Shown piece after piece: positions 33,670-41,494 of a DNA stretch of 64,000 bases. The DNA comes from Taklimakanibacter albus. Lineage in GTDB: Bacteria > Pseudomonadota > Alphaproteobacteria > Rhizobiales > Aestuariivirgaceae. Within the stretch, counting starts at the first letter, position 1. Every line of letters starts with the position of its first letter. Position numbers and translations under genes: made by a program. The notes under the pieces are model-generated. The model was not told the DNA's origin. It made no database searches and saw nothing but the letters and a program-made list of their open reading frames with translations. The stretch is taken from positions 540,390 to 604,389 of the forward strand of contig NZ_JAENHL010000008.1 of the NCBI RefSeq assembly GCF_016595235.1. Reading direction: 5' to 3'.

Positions 33670-35199
33670 ATGAGCGACCGTAAAGCAGTTATCGGCATCG
33701 ATCTCGGCACGCAATCGACCAAGGCGGCGCTGGTTGCGCTCGATGGCCAGCCCATCGGCTCACATTCGGTCGCCGTCGAATTCGAACGGCCGCAGCCCGG
33801 CTGGGGCGAGCAATCGCCCGACATTCTTGTGCAGTCGACGCTCGCGTGTCTCAGCGCGCTCACCGGCAAGTTTCCCGATGTCGAAATCGTCGGTCTCGGC
33901 ATCGCCGCGCAAATGGGCGGCGCCATCGGGATCGACAAAAACTTCGAGGCCGTGACACCGCATGAAATGTGGCTCGACACCCGCGCCGATGAAGATCGCC
34001 AGGAACTGCTCGGCCTTTATGGTCCGGAGATCCTGGCGAAGAACGGCATCATTCCCTTCGTGGCGCCACGGGTAAGGCGGTGGTTGCGCCTCGATCCGGC
34101 TTTCGCACAACGTCTCGCCATCGTCGTGGCGCCGGCCGGCTATCTCGCCGGACGCCTCACCGGTGCTGAGGCCAAAGACGCCGTCTGCGACCGCACCCAG
34201 GCCAATCTCTATGGCTGCTTCGATGTGGCGCGCAACCAATGGGACGATGATCTCGCCCGGCGTTGCGGCCTGCCGCCCGAACTCCTGCCGCGCATCGCCG
34301 ATCCCTTCGACATCGCCGGCCGGCTCTCCGCCGAGATGGCCGCGCGTTGCGGCCTCACTGCCGGCATTCCCGTTGCCGCCGGCATGGGCGACGGCACCGG
34401 CGGCTGGTTCGCGGCGGGCGGGATAGAGCCCGGCGTCTCGATCGACACCAGCGGCTCCTCGGCGCATTTCGCCGTCACCGTCGACCGCTTCATCACCGAT
34501 CCTTCCGGGCTCCTCGCCTGCATGCCCTCGGCGGCGCCGGGGCGCTTCTATCTCCTGGGCTTCACCACCAGCACCGGCCTCGCCCATCGCTGGCTCAGCC
34601 GGACTTTCGGCAAGAGCTATCAGGAGCTCGAGGCGTTGAGCATCACCGTGCCGCCGGGCAGCAACGGCATTCTCGCGGTGCCGCATCTCAATGGCCGGGT
34701 CAGCCCCTTCGAGGCCTCGATGAAAGGCGGCTTTCTCGGCTTCGACGACAAAAGCGGGCCGGGCGAGCTCTATCGCGCGCTGCTCGAGGCAAGCGCCTAT
34801 GAGCTCAATGGCTGGCTCGAGGCGGCGCTGAAGCTCGCGCCCGGCCTTACTCTGTCGAATGTCGTCAATGTCGGCGGCGGCGCCCAGAGCGCCTTGTGGA
34901 ACCAGATCAAGGCGGATGTGACGGGCCTCAGCCTTCATATCGCTTCGCCTGAGATCAACGCGGCGCGCGGCGCCGCCCTGGCCGCCGGCATCGCCGCCGG
35001 CGCCATCGACCGCGCCAGCCGCGACTGGTTCGCCGCCGATTATCTCGAAGCCCAGACCTTCACACCCGATGCCGTCCGGCACCGGCTCTATGCGCCCTAT
35101 CGCGACAGCTACGCCCGCCTCACCGACCAGCTGCTGCCGGTCTACCGGACCTTGCAGCAGCTGCGCCAGAACCAACGACAAGAGAAAGACACGCCATGA
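33670..35199 (+). CDS. FGGY family carbohydrate kinase (xylulokinase-like)
   Basis: A protein of 509 residues. The first phosphate-binding loop is IGIDLGTQSTKAAL (8-21), followed by the PGWGEQSPD segment, and the C-terminal ATPase half has NVVNVGGGAQSALWNQIKAD. The size and motifs are close to xylulokinases, but the family also phosphorylates ribulose, glycerol, erythritol and other polyols. It overlaps the creatininase-family gene by 4 bp. It should phosphorylate the sugar imported by the 26-33 kb transporter. Confidence 0.92.
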   Translation: MSDRKAVIGIDLGTQSTKAALVALDGQPIGSHSVAVEFERPQPGWGEQSPDILVQSTLACLSALTGKFPDVEIVGLGIAAQMGGAIGIDKNFEAVTPHEMWLDTRADEDRQELLGLYGPEILAKNGIIPFVAPRVRRWLRLDPAFAQRLAIVVAPAGYLAGRLTGAEAKDAVCDRTQANLYGCFDVARNQWDDDLARRCGLPPELLPRIADPFDIAGRLSAEMAARCGLTAGIPVAAGMGDGTGGWFAAGGIEPGVSIDTSGSSAHFAVTVDRFITDPSGLLACMPSAAPGRFYLLGFTTSTGLAHRWLSRTFGKSYQELEALSITVPPGSNGILAVPHLNGRVSPFEASMKGGFLGFDDKSGPGELYRALLEASAYELNGWLEAALKLAPGLTLSNVVNVGGGAQSALWNQIKADVTGLSLHIASPEINAARGAALAAGIAAGAIDRASRDWFAADYLEAQTFTPDAVRHRLYAPYRDSYARLTDQLLPVYRTLQQLRQNQRQEKDTP

Positions 35200-35879
35200 T
35201 CGAATGGAGCAAGCTCACCGACCCCGAAATCGACGCGCTCGACCGCAATCTGCCGGTCATCCTGCCGGTCGGCCTCATCGAGGCGCATGGCGCGCATCTG
35301 GAAAGCGGCTTCGACAGCTATTCGGCCGACTGGTTCGCGCGGCGGCTGTGCGCGGAGGCGGGCGCGATCCTGCTGCCGGTCATCCCCTATGGCTTCGCCG
35401 ATACCAACTGGGAATATGCGAGCACGCTCGGCGTCAAGGCCGAGACGCTGGGCATGATCATCGGCGATCTCTGCATCCTGCTCGCCCGCCACGGCTTCAA
35501 GAAGATCATCGTGCTGTCGGGCCATGGCGGCAACGGCATCGGTGCGACGCTCGGTTTCCAGCGCGCCTTCGAGGTGTTCCCCGATCTTCAGCCCGCCCAT
35601 TGGTGCTACTTCCTCACCGGCGGCGTGCCGATGAGCCACGCCGATGAAAAGGAGACCTCGCTCGCCATCGCGATCGGCGGCGTCGTGCATATGGACCGCG
35701 CCGAGGACTTCGTCCTGAAGAAGCCCTGGCACGAGGTCTATTCGCGCAAGTCGATCGCTCCCAAGGCCGGCGGCATGAACGGCAAGGCGACACTCGCGAC
35801 GCGGGAAATGGGCGAGGACATCCTCAACCGCATCCTGCCCGTCCTGGTCGACAAGCTGAAAGCGATCATAAAAGAGTGA
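35196..35879 (+). CDS. creatininase family hydrolase
   Basis: A protein of 227 residues. The metal-site segments are E29, H31 and H34 (LIEAHGAHLE), D40 or D45, H110 (LSGHGGNG) and E153 (HADEKETS), as in creatininase and related MftE and 3-dehydro-scyllo-inosose hydrolase-like proteins. It is translationally coupled to the FGGY kinase, which makes a sugar-derived ring or lactone-like amide a likelier substrate than creatinine (inference). Confidence 0.86.
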   Translation: MIEWSKLTDPEIDALDRNLPVILPVGLIEAHGAHLESGFDSYSADWFARRLCAEAGAILLPVIPYGFADTNWEYASTLGVKAETLGMIIGDLCILLARHGFKKIIVLSGHGGNGIGATLGFQRAFEVFPDLQPAHWCYFLTGGVPMSHADEKETSLAIAIGGVVHMDRAEDFVLKKPWHEVYSRKSIAPKAGGMNGKATLATREMGEDILNRILPVLVDKLKAIIKE

Positions 35880-35919
35880 GTCGAACCAAACGCTTAGAGG
35901 GCAGCGCTGATATTCTGAT

Positions 35920-36861
35920 TCAGCTTCTCCAGCGCGCGGTCTGCCGCGGCATCAGGCGCGACACATAGGCGATCACGCCTTCGCGGAAGAACAGCACGAC
36001 CAGGAGCGCGACGCCGGTGATGATGACGAGCGTGTATTCGGCGCCGAAGCCGCGCACGAAATATTCGATCGAGCGGATGATCACGACACCGATCAGCGGG
36101 CCATAGCGATAACCAAGCCCGCCGATGACGGCCATGGCGACGACATAACCCATCTCGCCCATGGACAGCATCGAGGGGGCGAGCACGCCGACATAGTTCG
36201 CATAGAAGCTGCCGGCCAGACCGGCGATGGCGGCGGTGATCATGAAGGCCGCGATCTTCACCCGGAAGATGCCGACGCCCATGCCATGGGCGATGTCCTC
36301 ATTGTCCCTGATCGCCTGCATCAGGAGGCCGAGCTTCCCGTCGATCATCCAGTTCTGAACGATGAAGAAGAGGCCGGCCAGGATGCCGCCGAGGACGAGA
36401 TAGAGTGACCGGTCGAAGCCCGGCACCAGCTTGGGCAGCTGCAGGCCCATCGACCCGTTGGTGATGTCGGACGCGGCGGCGAGGAACACCGCAAAGGCGC
36501 CGGCGAAGGCGAAGGTGATCAACGGCAACTGCACGCCGCGCACCCGCAAGGCGACGAGGCCAAGCCCGCCGCCGAGCAGCGCCACGGCTACCGGCATGAT
36601 CACCAGTGCCGCCCATCCCGAAAGTCCGCCGCCAATGACGAGCGCCGCCGTGCCATAGGCGCCAGCGGTGGCGAGGCCGATATGGGCGAAGGAATATTGG
36701 CCGGCAAAGCCCGCGAGCAGGTTCCACGACCCGGCGAGGAGCAGGTAATAGACCGACAGGATCAGAAGATCGGCGACGACCGGACGCAGGCCGATGAGGG
36801 ATAGCCCCAACCCCGCGGCCACGAACAACAGCGGGACCAGATGATGCGTGAGCTTCGTCAT
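35920..36861 (-). CDS. livM: branched-chain amino acid type ABC permease LivM
   Basis: A 313-residue permease with about nine helices. SYAHIGLATAGAYG-like segment (YSFAHIGLATAGAYGTAAL) and AVIGGLGYRYGPLIGVVI are LivM signatures. It is the last gene of the operon, after livF, an unusual order since livM normally follows livH. The family moves branched-chain amino acids but also urea, short amides and aromatic acids. Confidence 0.9.
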   Translation of the reverse strand: MTKLTHHLVPLLFVAAGLGLSLIGLRPVVADLLILSVYYLLLAGSWNLLAGFAGQYSFAHIGLATAGAYGTAALVIGGGLSGWAALVIMPVAVALLGGGLGLVALRVRGVQLPLITFAFAGAFAVFLAAASDITNGSMGLQLPKLVPGFDRSLYLVLGGILAGLFFIVQNWMIDGKLGLLMQAIRDNEDIAHGMGVGIFRVKIAAFMITAAIAGLAGSFYANYVGVLAPSMLSMGEMGYVVAMAVIGGLGYRYGPLIGVVIIRSIEYFVRGFGAEYTLVIITGVALLVVLFFREGVIAYVSRLMPRQTARWRS

Positions 36862-37604
36862 GACGCCATCCCCGATCCTTCCCGCGACATCCAGTTGCGT
36901 ACGATGCCGTCGAGCCGTCCGGCGATTTCGGCCGCCGGCCCGTCGGTGTCGTTCTGGCCCATGGCGAGGACATAGACATGGTCGGCGACGGCCAAAGCCT
37001 CGCGCACATTCTGCTCGACCAGGAGCACGGTGACCGACCGGCTTTCCTTGAGGCGCGCGATCTCGCGATAGACCTCGCGCACCATGACCGGGCTCAAGCC
37101 GGCGGTGGGCTCGTCGAGCAAAAGCAGCCGCGGCTCGCCGACAAGGCCGCGGGCGATCTCGACCAGCTTCTGCTGGCCGCCCGACAGATCCCCCGCCCGG
37201 CGTTCCAGATGCGGCTTAATGGAGTGGAACAGGTCGCCGCAGAAGGCGATGCGGCGTTCGAGCCAGGCCTTATCCTTGCGTCGATGCCAGCCGCCGAGCC
37301 GAAGATTTTCGAGGACGGTCATCTGCCCGAAGACCGAGGCTTCCTGCGGCACGAAGGAGACGCCCGCGCCCACACGCTGGGCGGGGTTGAGCGCCTCGAT
37401 GCGCTGCCCGCCCAGATGGATCTCGCCACCGGTCACCGGCGCCACGCCGGCGACGCCTTTGAGCAAGGTCGACTTGCCGGCGCCGTTCGGGCCGATGATG
37501 GCGGTCAGCGTATTGGCGCCCCCCAGCATGTCGATGCCGCGCAGGATCTCGATGTCGCTCTCATAGGCGACCCTCAGGCCCTTGATGGTGATCGCTTCAC
37601 TCAT
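36858..37604 (-). CDS. livF: ABC transporter ATP-binding protein LivF
   Basis: A 248-residue ATPase with Walker A GPNGAGKST, signature LSGGQQK and Walker B LLLDEPTAGLSP. VEQNVREALAVADHVYVL is typical of LivF. Four-base overlaps join it to livG and livM. Confidence 0.92.
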   Translation of the reverse strand: MSEAITIKGLRVAYESDIEILRGIDMLGGANTLTAIIGPNGAGKSTLLKGVAGVAPVTGGEIHLGGQRIEALNPAQRVGAGVSFVPQEASVFGQMTVLENLRLGGWHRRKDKAWLERRIAFCGDLFHSIKPHLERRAGDLSGGQQKLVEIARGLVGEPRLLLLDEPTAGLSPVMVREVYREIARLKESRSVTVLLVEQNVREALAVADHVYVLAMGQNDTDGPAAEIAGRLDGIVRNWMSREGSGMAS

Positions 37605-38314
37605 GCCAGATACGCCTCGCGTACCGCCGGGTCGGCGGAGACTTCATCGGGACTTCCGGCCGCCAGGACGCGGCCCGAGGCCAGGACCACGACGCGCTGG
37701 CACAGGCCGAAGACCCAGGGCAGATCGTGGCTGATGACGGCGAAACCGACACCCTTGTCCCGCATCTCGGCGATGATCGCCCGCATGACCTCCATGATCG
37801 CCGGATTGACGCCGGCGGTCGGCTCATCGAGCAGCGCCACCTCCGGCTTGGCGAGCAACAGACGCGCGAAATCGATGAGCTTGCGCTGGCCGCCGGAAAG
37901 GTGATCGGCCGGCCAGTCGGCGACGGGCGACAGGCCGACCCGCGCCAGCGCCTTGCCGGCTTCACTTTCCGCCTCGCGCCGGCCAAGCCCGCGCACCATG
38001 CCGGCCAAGGCGACATTCTGGATGGCGCTCAACCGCCCGAAAGCGCCGCCATTCTGGAAGCTGCGGAAGAGCCCGCGCCGCGCCGGCACATTCGGCGCCA
38101 GCTGCGTGACATCGGCCCCCGCCAGCTGGATGGTTCCGGCATTGGGGCGGAACTGGCCGGCGATGAGATTGAGAAAGGACGTCTTGCCGGCGCCATTCGG
38201 CCCGACAATGGCGACGAGCTCGCCGGCGGCCAGGCGGAAGTCGATGCCGTCGATGACCTGATTGCCACCGAAGGCTTTGCGCAGGCCTTGGGTTTCGAGA
38301 ACGATGCGCGTCAT
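37601..38314 (-). CDS. livG: ABC transporter ATP-binding protein LivG
   Basis: A protein of 237 residues from ATG 38314, overlapping the livH stop; a much longer frame to 39214 is a livH shadow. Walker A is GPNGAGKTS, the signature LSGGQRK and Walker B LLDEPTAGVNP. FRSFQNGGAFGRLSAIQN is the LivG Q-loop region, although the usual RTFQ reads RSFQ. Confidence 0.92.
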   Translation of the reverse strand: MTRIVLETQGLRKAFGGNQVIDGIDFRLAAGELVAIVGPNGAGKTSFLNLIAGQFRPNAGTIQLAGADVTQLAPNVPARRGLFRSFQNGGAFGRLSAIQNVALAGMVRGLGRREAESEAGKALARVGLSPVADWPADHLSGGQRKLIDFARLLLAKPEVALLDEPTAGVNPAIMEVMRAIIAEMRDKGVGFAVISHDLPWVFGLCQRVVVLASGRVLAAGSPDEVSADPAVREAYLA

Positions 38315-39198
38315 ACGGTCCGCCCCGTCCGTCCGAAGAGGCCCTGAGGCCGGAACAGCAGGACCGCGATCATCAGCGCGAAGCCATAGGCGTCGGTATA
38401 GCCGGTATCGATATAGACGGTGCCCATCACCTCGACGACGCCGAGGAGCAGACCGGCGAACAGCGTTCCCCTGATCGAGCCGAGGCCGCCGATGATCACG
38501 ACGATGAAGGCCTTGACCAGTGCGATCACGCCCGAGGCCGGGAACACGAACATCAAGGGCGCCAGCAGCGCCGCCGCGAGCCCGGCGAAGGCGCCCGAAG
38601 CGAGGAAGGCAAGATTGGCATACCGGTTGACGTCGATGCCGACCACCGCGGCGCCCAGCGGATTCTGCGTCAGCGCCCGCCAGGCACGGCCGATATCGGT
38701 GCGATAGACGATGAAGAACAGGAGAGCGATCATGGCGATCGCGGCGACGAAAGCGACGATGCGGTTGCCGGAGAGATAGATGTAATCGAAGACCGCCAGA
38801 TTCTGGTCCCAGAGGCCCGGCAGCTTGCGATAGGTCGTGCCGAAGGACAAAGTCGCGGCGGCGATCAGGAACTGGCTCAGCAGGAAGGTGGCGATGATGG
38901 TGTATTCGCCCTTCTGTCGCATGCGCGACAGATAGATGGGCCTCAGCACGAGGATGTTGGTCGCATAGGCGATGGCGGCGCCGGCAACCGCCGCCGCGAT
39001 CAGCCCCGTCCAGACCGGCAGGCCCAGCATGCCGACGACGAAGACGGCGGCGAAGCTGCCGAGCATGGCGAATTCGCCATGCGCGAAATTGACGACCCGC
39101 AGGATGCCGAACACCAGCGACAGTCCGACCGCCAGCAAGGCGTAAAGCCCGCCTTGCAGCAGTCCGAGCAGCAATGATTGAACGAAAAGCTGGGTCAT
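38311..39198 (-). CDS. livH: branched-chain amino acid type ABC permease LivH
   Basis: A protein of 295 residues from ATG 39198. LLQGGLYALLAVGLSLVFG and VNFAHGEFAMLG near the start are the standard LivH signatures, and VVIIGGLGSIRGTLFAGLLLG lies late. It follows the binding protein after a stem-loop gap of 58 bp. Confidence 0.93.
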   Translation of the reverse strand: MTQLFVQSLLLGLLQGGLYALLAVGLSLVFGILRVVNFAHGEFAMLGSFAAVFVVGMLGLPVWTGLIAAAVAGAAIAYATNILVLRPIYLSRMRQKGEYTIIATFLLSQFLIAAATLSFGTTYRKLPGLWDQNLAVFDYIYLSGNRIVAFVAAIAMIALLFFIVYRTDIGRAWRALTQNPLGAAVVGIDVNRYANLAFLASGAFAGLAAALLAPLMFVFPASGVIALVKAFIVVIIGGLGSIRGTLFAGLLLGVVEVMGTVYIDTGYTDAYGFALMIAVLLFRPQGLFGRTGRTV

Positions 39199-39217
39199 CG
39201 AAATGTCCTGGCACACG

Positions 39218-39241
39218 GGCCGGCCCTCCTCCGGACCGGCC
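39218..39241 (-). terminator. stem-loop after the Liv-type binding-protein gene
   Basis: GGCCGGCCC (39218-39226) and GGACCGGCC (39233-39241) form a 9-bp stem with one mismatch and a 6-base loop, between the binding-protein stop and the livH start. Similar hairpins follow other binding-protein genes in this window. Confidence 0.5.
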
Positions 39242-39256
39242 ACGTGAGTATCGGTG

Positions 39257-40447
39257 CTACTTGGCGACCTGCACGAGCTCGGCTTCCTTCTCGCCGTCGC
39301 CGACCTTGTTCAGCTTCTTGAAGAACATGGCGAACTTGTCCCACTGGTGGAAATTCACCGTGCCGGCCTCATTGCGGAAGAAGACCGGGCCGATGGTTCC
39401 CTCGAAGGTCACGCCGGGCAAGGTCTCGACCAGCTTGGCGGGCTCCGACGAGCCGCTCTTCTCGATCGCGGCTTTGACGGCGTTGAAATTGTCCCACAGA
39501 TAATACTGGAAGATCGCCGGTTCATGCCCATAGGCCGTCTTGTACGCCTCGACGAAGGTCTTGCCGGTCGCGGTGACATTGAGGGAGGGATCGGAGAAGG
39601 TCGGATAGACGACGCCTATACCCGCCTCGCCGACAGTCGACCAGAAATCGGGCAGCAGCGGCCAGTCCCAGCCGGTGATGATGTCGGCCTTGAGCCCCAC
39701 TTCGCGGCCCTGCTTGATCGACAGATTGGTGGCCGAGAAGACCGTCTGCACGATGACGGCATCGGGCTTCGACGCCGCGACCTTCGACATGACGGCGGTG
39801 AGATCCTGGGTCTGGGCCTGGAACTGCACCACCTCGACCGCGACATCCGGCGCTGCCTTCACCGCTTCCTCGAAGGCCTTGGCGAAACCCAGCCCATAGG
39901 CGGTGTCCTCGGCCAGCACGACGACCTTCTTGTAGCCGCGGTCCTTGACGAAGGGCACCATCTGCGCCGCAATCTGGCTGTTATAGGGACCGATGCGGAA
40001 CACCTGCGGATAGTTCTTGGCGGTGATGTCGTCCGACCATGAATAGAAGGCCATCAGCGGGACATTGTAGCCCTTGGCCACTTCCATCTGCGCCAGCGCG
40101 ACCGAGGACGACCAGATGCCGAGGATCGCCGAGGCATTGGCCTCGGTGATGGCGCGCTCCATCGCCGAAGCACCGACCTCGACCTTGCCCTGATCATCGA
40201 ATACGGCGAGCTTCACCTGCCGGCCGCCAATGCCGCCGGCCTCGTTGATGAGCTTCACCCAGAGATCGGCGGTCTTCTTGATGGCGTCGCCTGAGCGCGC
40301 GTCACCCGGCTCGGACAAAGGCGATACCAGGCCCAGCGTGATATCCTCGGCGGCGTATGCGCTGCCTGGTCCGGCGAGCAGCAGGCCCGCCGTGGTCATC
40401 GAGGCGAGCAGCGCGCGCCGGGAAATCCTGCCGATATTATTGATCAT
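39257..40447 (-). CDS. ABC transporter substrate-binding protein, LivK type
   Basis: A protein of 396 residues with a twin-arginine-like leader (ISRRALLASMTTAG, cleavage near AYAAE about residue 33), so Tat export is possible. The mature domain is Peripla_BP_6: DITLGLVSPLSEPGDARSG, NEAGGIGGRQVKLAVFDDQGK and VVLAEDTAYGLGFAKAFEE. It is preceded by a GGGAG ribosome site and lies 32 bp after the Ldh-family gene. The ligand is unknown. Confidence 0.9.
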   Translation of the reverse strand: MINNIGRISRRALLASMTTAGLLLAGPGSAYAAEDITLGLVSPLSEPGDARSGDAIKKTADLWVKLINEAGGIGGRQVKLAVFDDQGKVEVGASAMERAITEANASAILGIWSSSVALAQMEVAKGYNVPLMAFYSWSDDITAKNYPQVFRIGPYNSQIAAQMVPFVKDRGYKKVVVLAEDTAYGLGFAKAFEEAVKAAPDVAVEVVQFQAQTQDLTAVMSKVAASKPDAVIVQTVFSATNLSIKQGREVGLKADIITGWDWPLLPDFWSTVGEAGIGVVYPTFSDPSLNVTATGKTFVEAYKTAYGHEPAIFQYYLWDNFNAVKAAIEKSGSSEPAKLVETLPGVTFEGTIGPVFFRNEAGTVNFHQWDKFAMFFKKLNKVGDGEKEAELVQVAK

Positions 40448-40479
40448 TATTCTACTCCCTGTTGATTTGATGATTTGGA

Positions 40480-41490
40480 TTAACGACTACGGATCGCCTC
40501 GATGCGCGCCAGCAATTCACTCGGCACCGCAATGCCTTCACTTTCAGCGGCGTGCCGTGCAGCGGCGCGGCGTGCGCCCTGCAGGCGTGCGCCCGGCTGA
40601 TCGCCGATCGCCGCGGCAAGCGCTTCCACGCGGTCGGCGAAGATGCCGCCCGAGGTCGCCTGTGCGTCGATGGCGATGAAGAACTGACCGGTGCGCGGCG
40701 GCCCACCGGCCGTGCCGGCAAACGGGCTCGCTTCCGTCGACGGCAATGCGCCCGCCGCCGCCGAGGCGAGAAGCTCGACCATCAGCCCTATGCCGAACCC
40801 CTTGTAACCACCGGATGGCGCCATGGTGCCCTTGAGCGCCAGGTCGGGATCGGTGGTCGGCTCGCCGTCCGGCCCGAAGGCCCAGTCGGGCGGAATGCTC
40901 TTGCCTTCCCGCTTGCGTTTGCCGATCTCGCTCTTGGCGACGACGCTGGCGCTCTGATCGATCGACAGAACGATACGGCCGTCCTTGCCGGCGGCGGCAA
41001 TGGCGAAGGGGTTGGTGCCGATCACGGCGCGACGCCCGCCGACCGGCGCGATCGAGGCCGGCGCATGGGTGTAGCCGAGCGCTAACAGCCCGACGGCGGC
41101 GAGACGATCGGTGTGATAGCCGAGGACACCGCAATTGTAGGAATTGCGCACCGCGAGCGCCGCGATCCCCATCTTGCGGGCGAGCGGCACCAGCTGCGCG
41201 AAGCCTTGGTCGATGGCCGGATGCGCGAAGCCAGTTCCCGCATCGACCACGATTGCCGCGGGAGATGGCTGCGTGACACGTGGAACCGCGGCGCCGTCTA
41301 CCTTGCCGCAGGTCAGATGCTCGCAATAGACCGGCACATAGGCCAGGCCGTGTGAGGCAATGCCTTCGGCCTCGGCGGCGGCGACCGCCTTGGCGAGGGG
41401 CCTTGCGGCATCGGCCCGCGCTCCCGATGCCGACAGAGCGTCAAAGGCCAGGGTTTCGATCTCTGAGATAGTGAGGCGGCGATGCGTCAT
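40480..41490 (-). CDS. Ldh family oxidoreductase (malate/L-lactate/ureidoglycolate dehydrogenase type)
   Basis: A protein of 336 residues from ATG 41490; ATG 41502 is possible. LTISEIETLAFDALSASG, the EAEGIASHGLAYVPVY segment with the catalytic histidine (SHG), GTNPFAIA and the PSGGYKGFGIGLMVELL loop define the family. These NAD(P)-dependent enzymes oxidise 2-hydroxy acids or reduce delta-1-piperideine or pyrroline carboxylates. The gene lies 4 bp or less after the 806-residue protein and before the Liv importer, in one operon. Confidence 0.88.
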   Translation of the reverse strand: MTHRRLTISEIETLAFDALSASGARADAARPLAKAVAAAEAEGIASHGLAYVPVYCEHLTCGKVDGAAVPRVTQPSPAAIVVDAGTGFAHPAIDQGFAQLVPLARKMGIAALAVRNSYNCGVLGYHTDRLAAVGLLALGYTHAPASIAPVGGRRAVIGTNPFAIAAAGKDGRIVLSIDQSASVVAKSEIGKRKREGKSIPPDWAFGPDGEPTTDPDLALKGTMAPSGGYKGFGIGLMVELLASAAAGALPSTEASPFAGTAGGPPRTGQFFIAIDAQATSGGIFADRVEALAAAIGDQPGARLQGARRAAARHAAESEGIAVPSELLARIEAIRSR

Positions 41491-41494
41491 GGGT

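Noticed and set aside
14121-35879. A classical creatinine/creatine degradation pathway (creatininase, creatinase, sarcosine oxidase)
   Set aside because: The creatininase-family gene is coupled to an FGGY sugar kinase in a different regulon, and the M24 proteins form their own subfamily.
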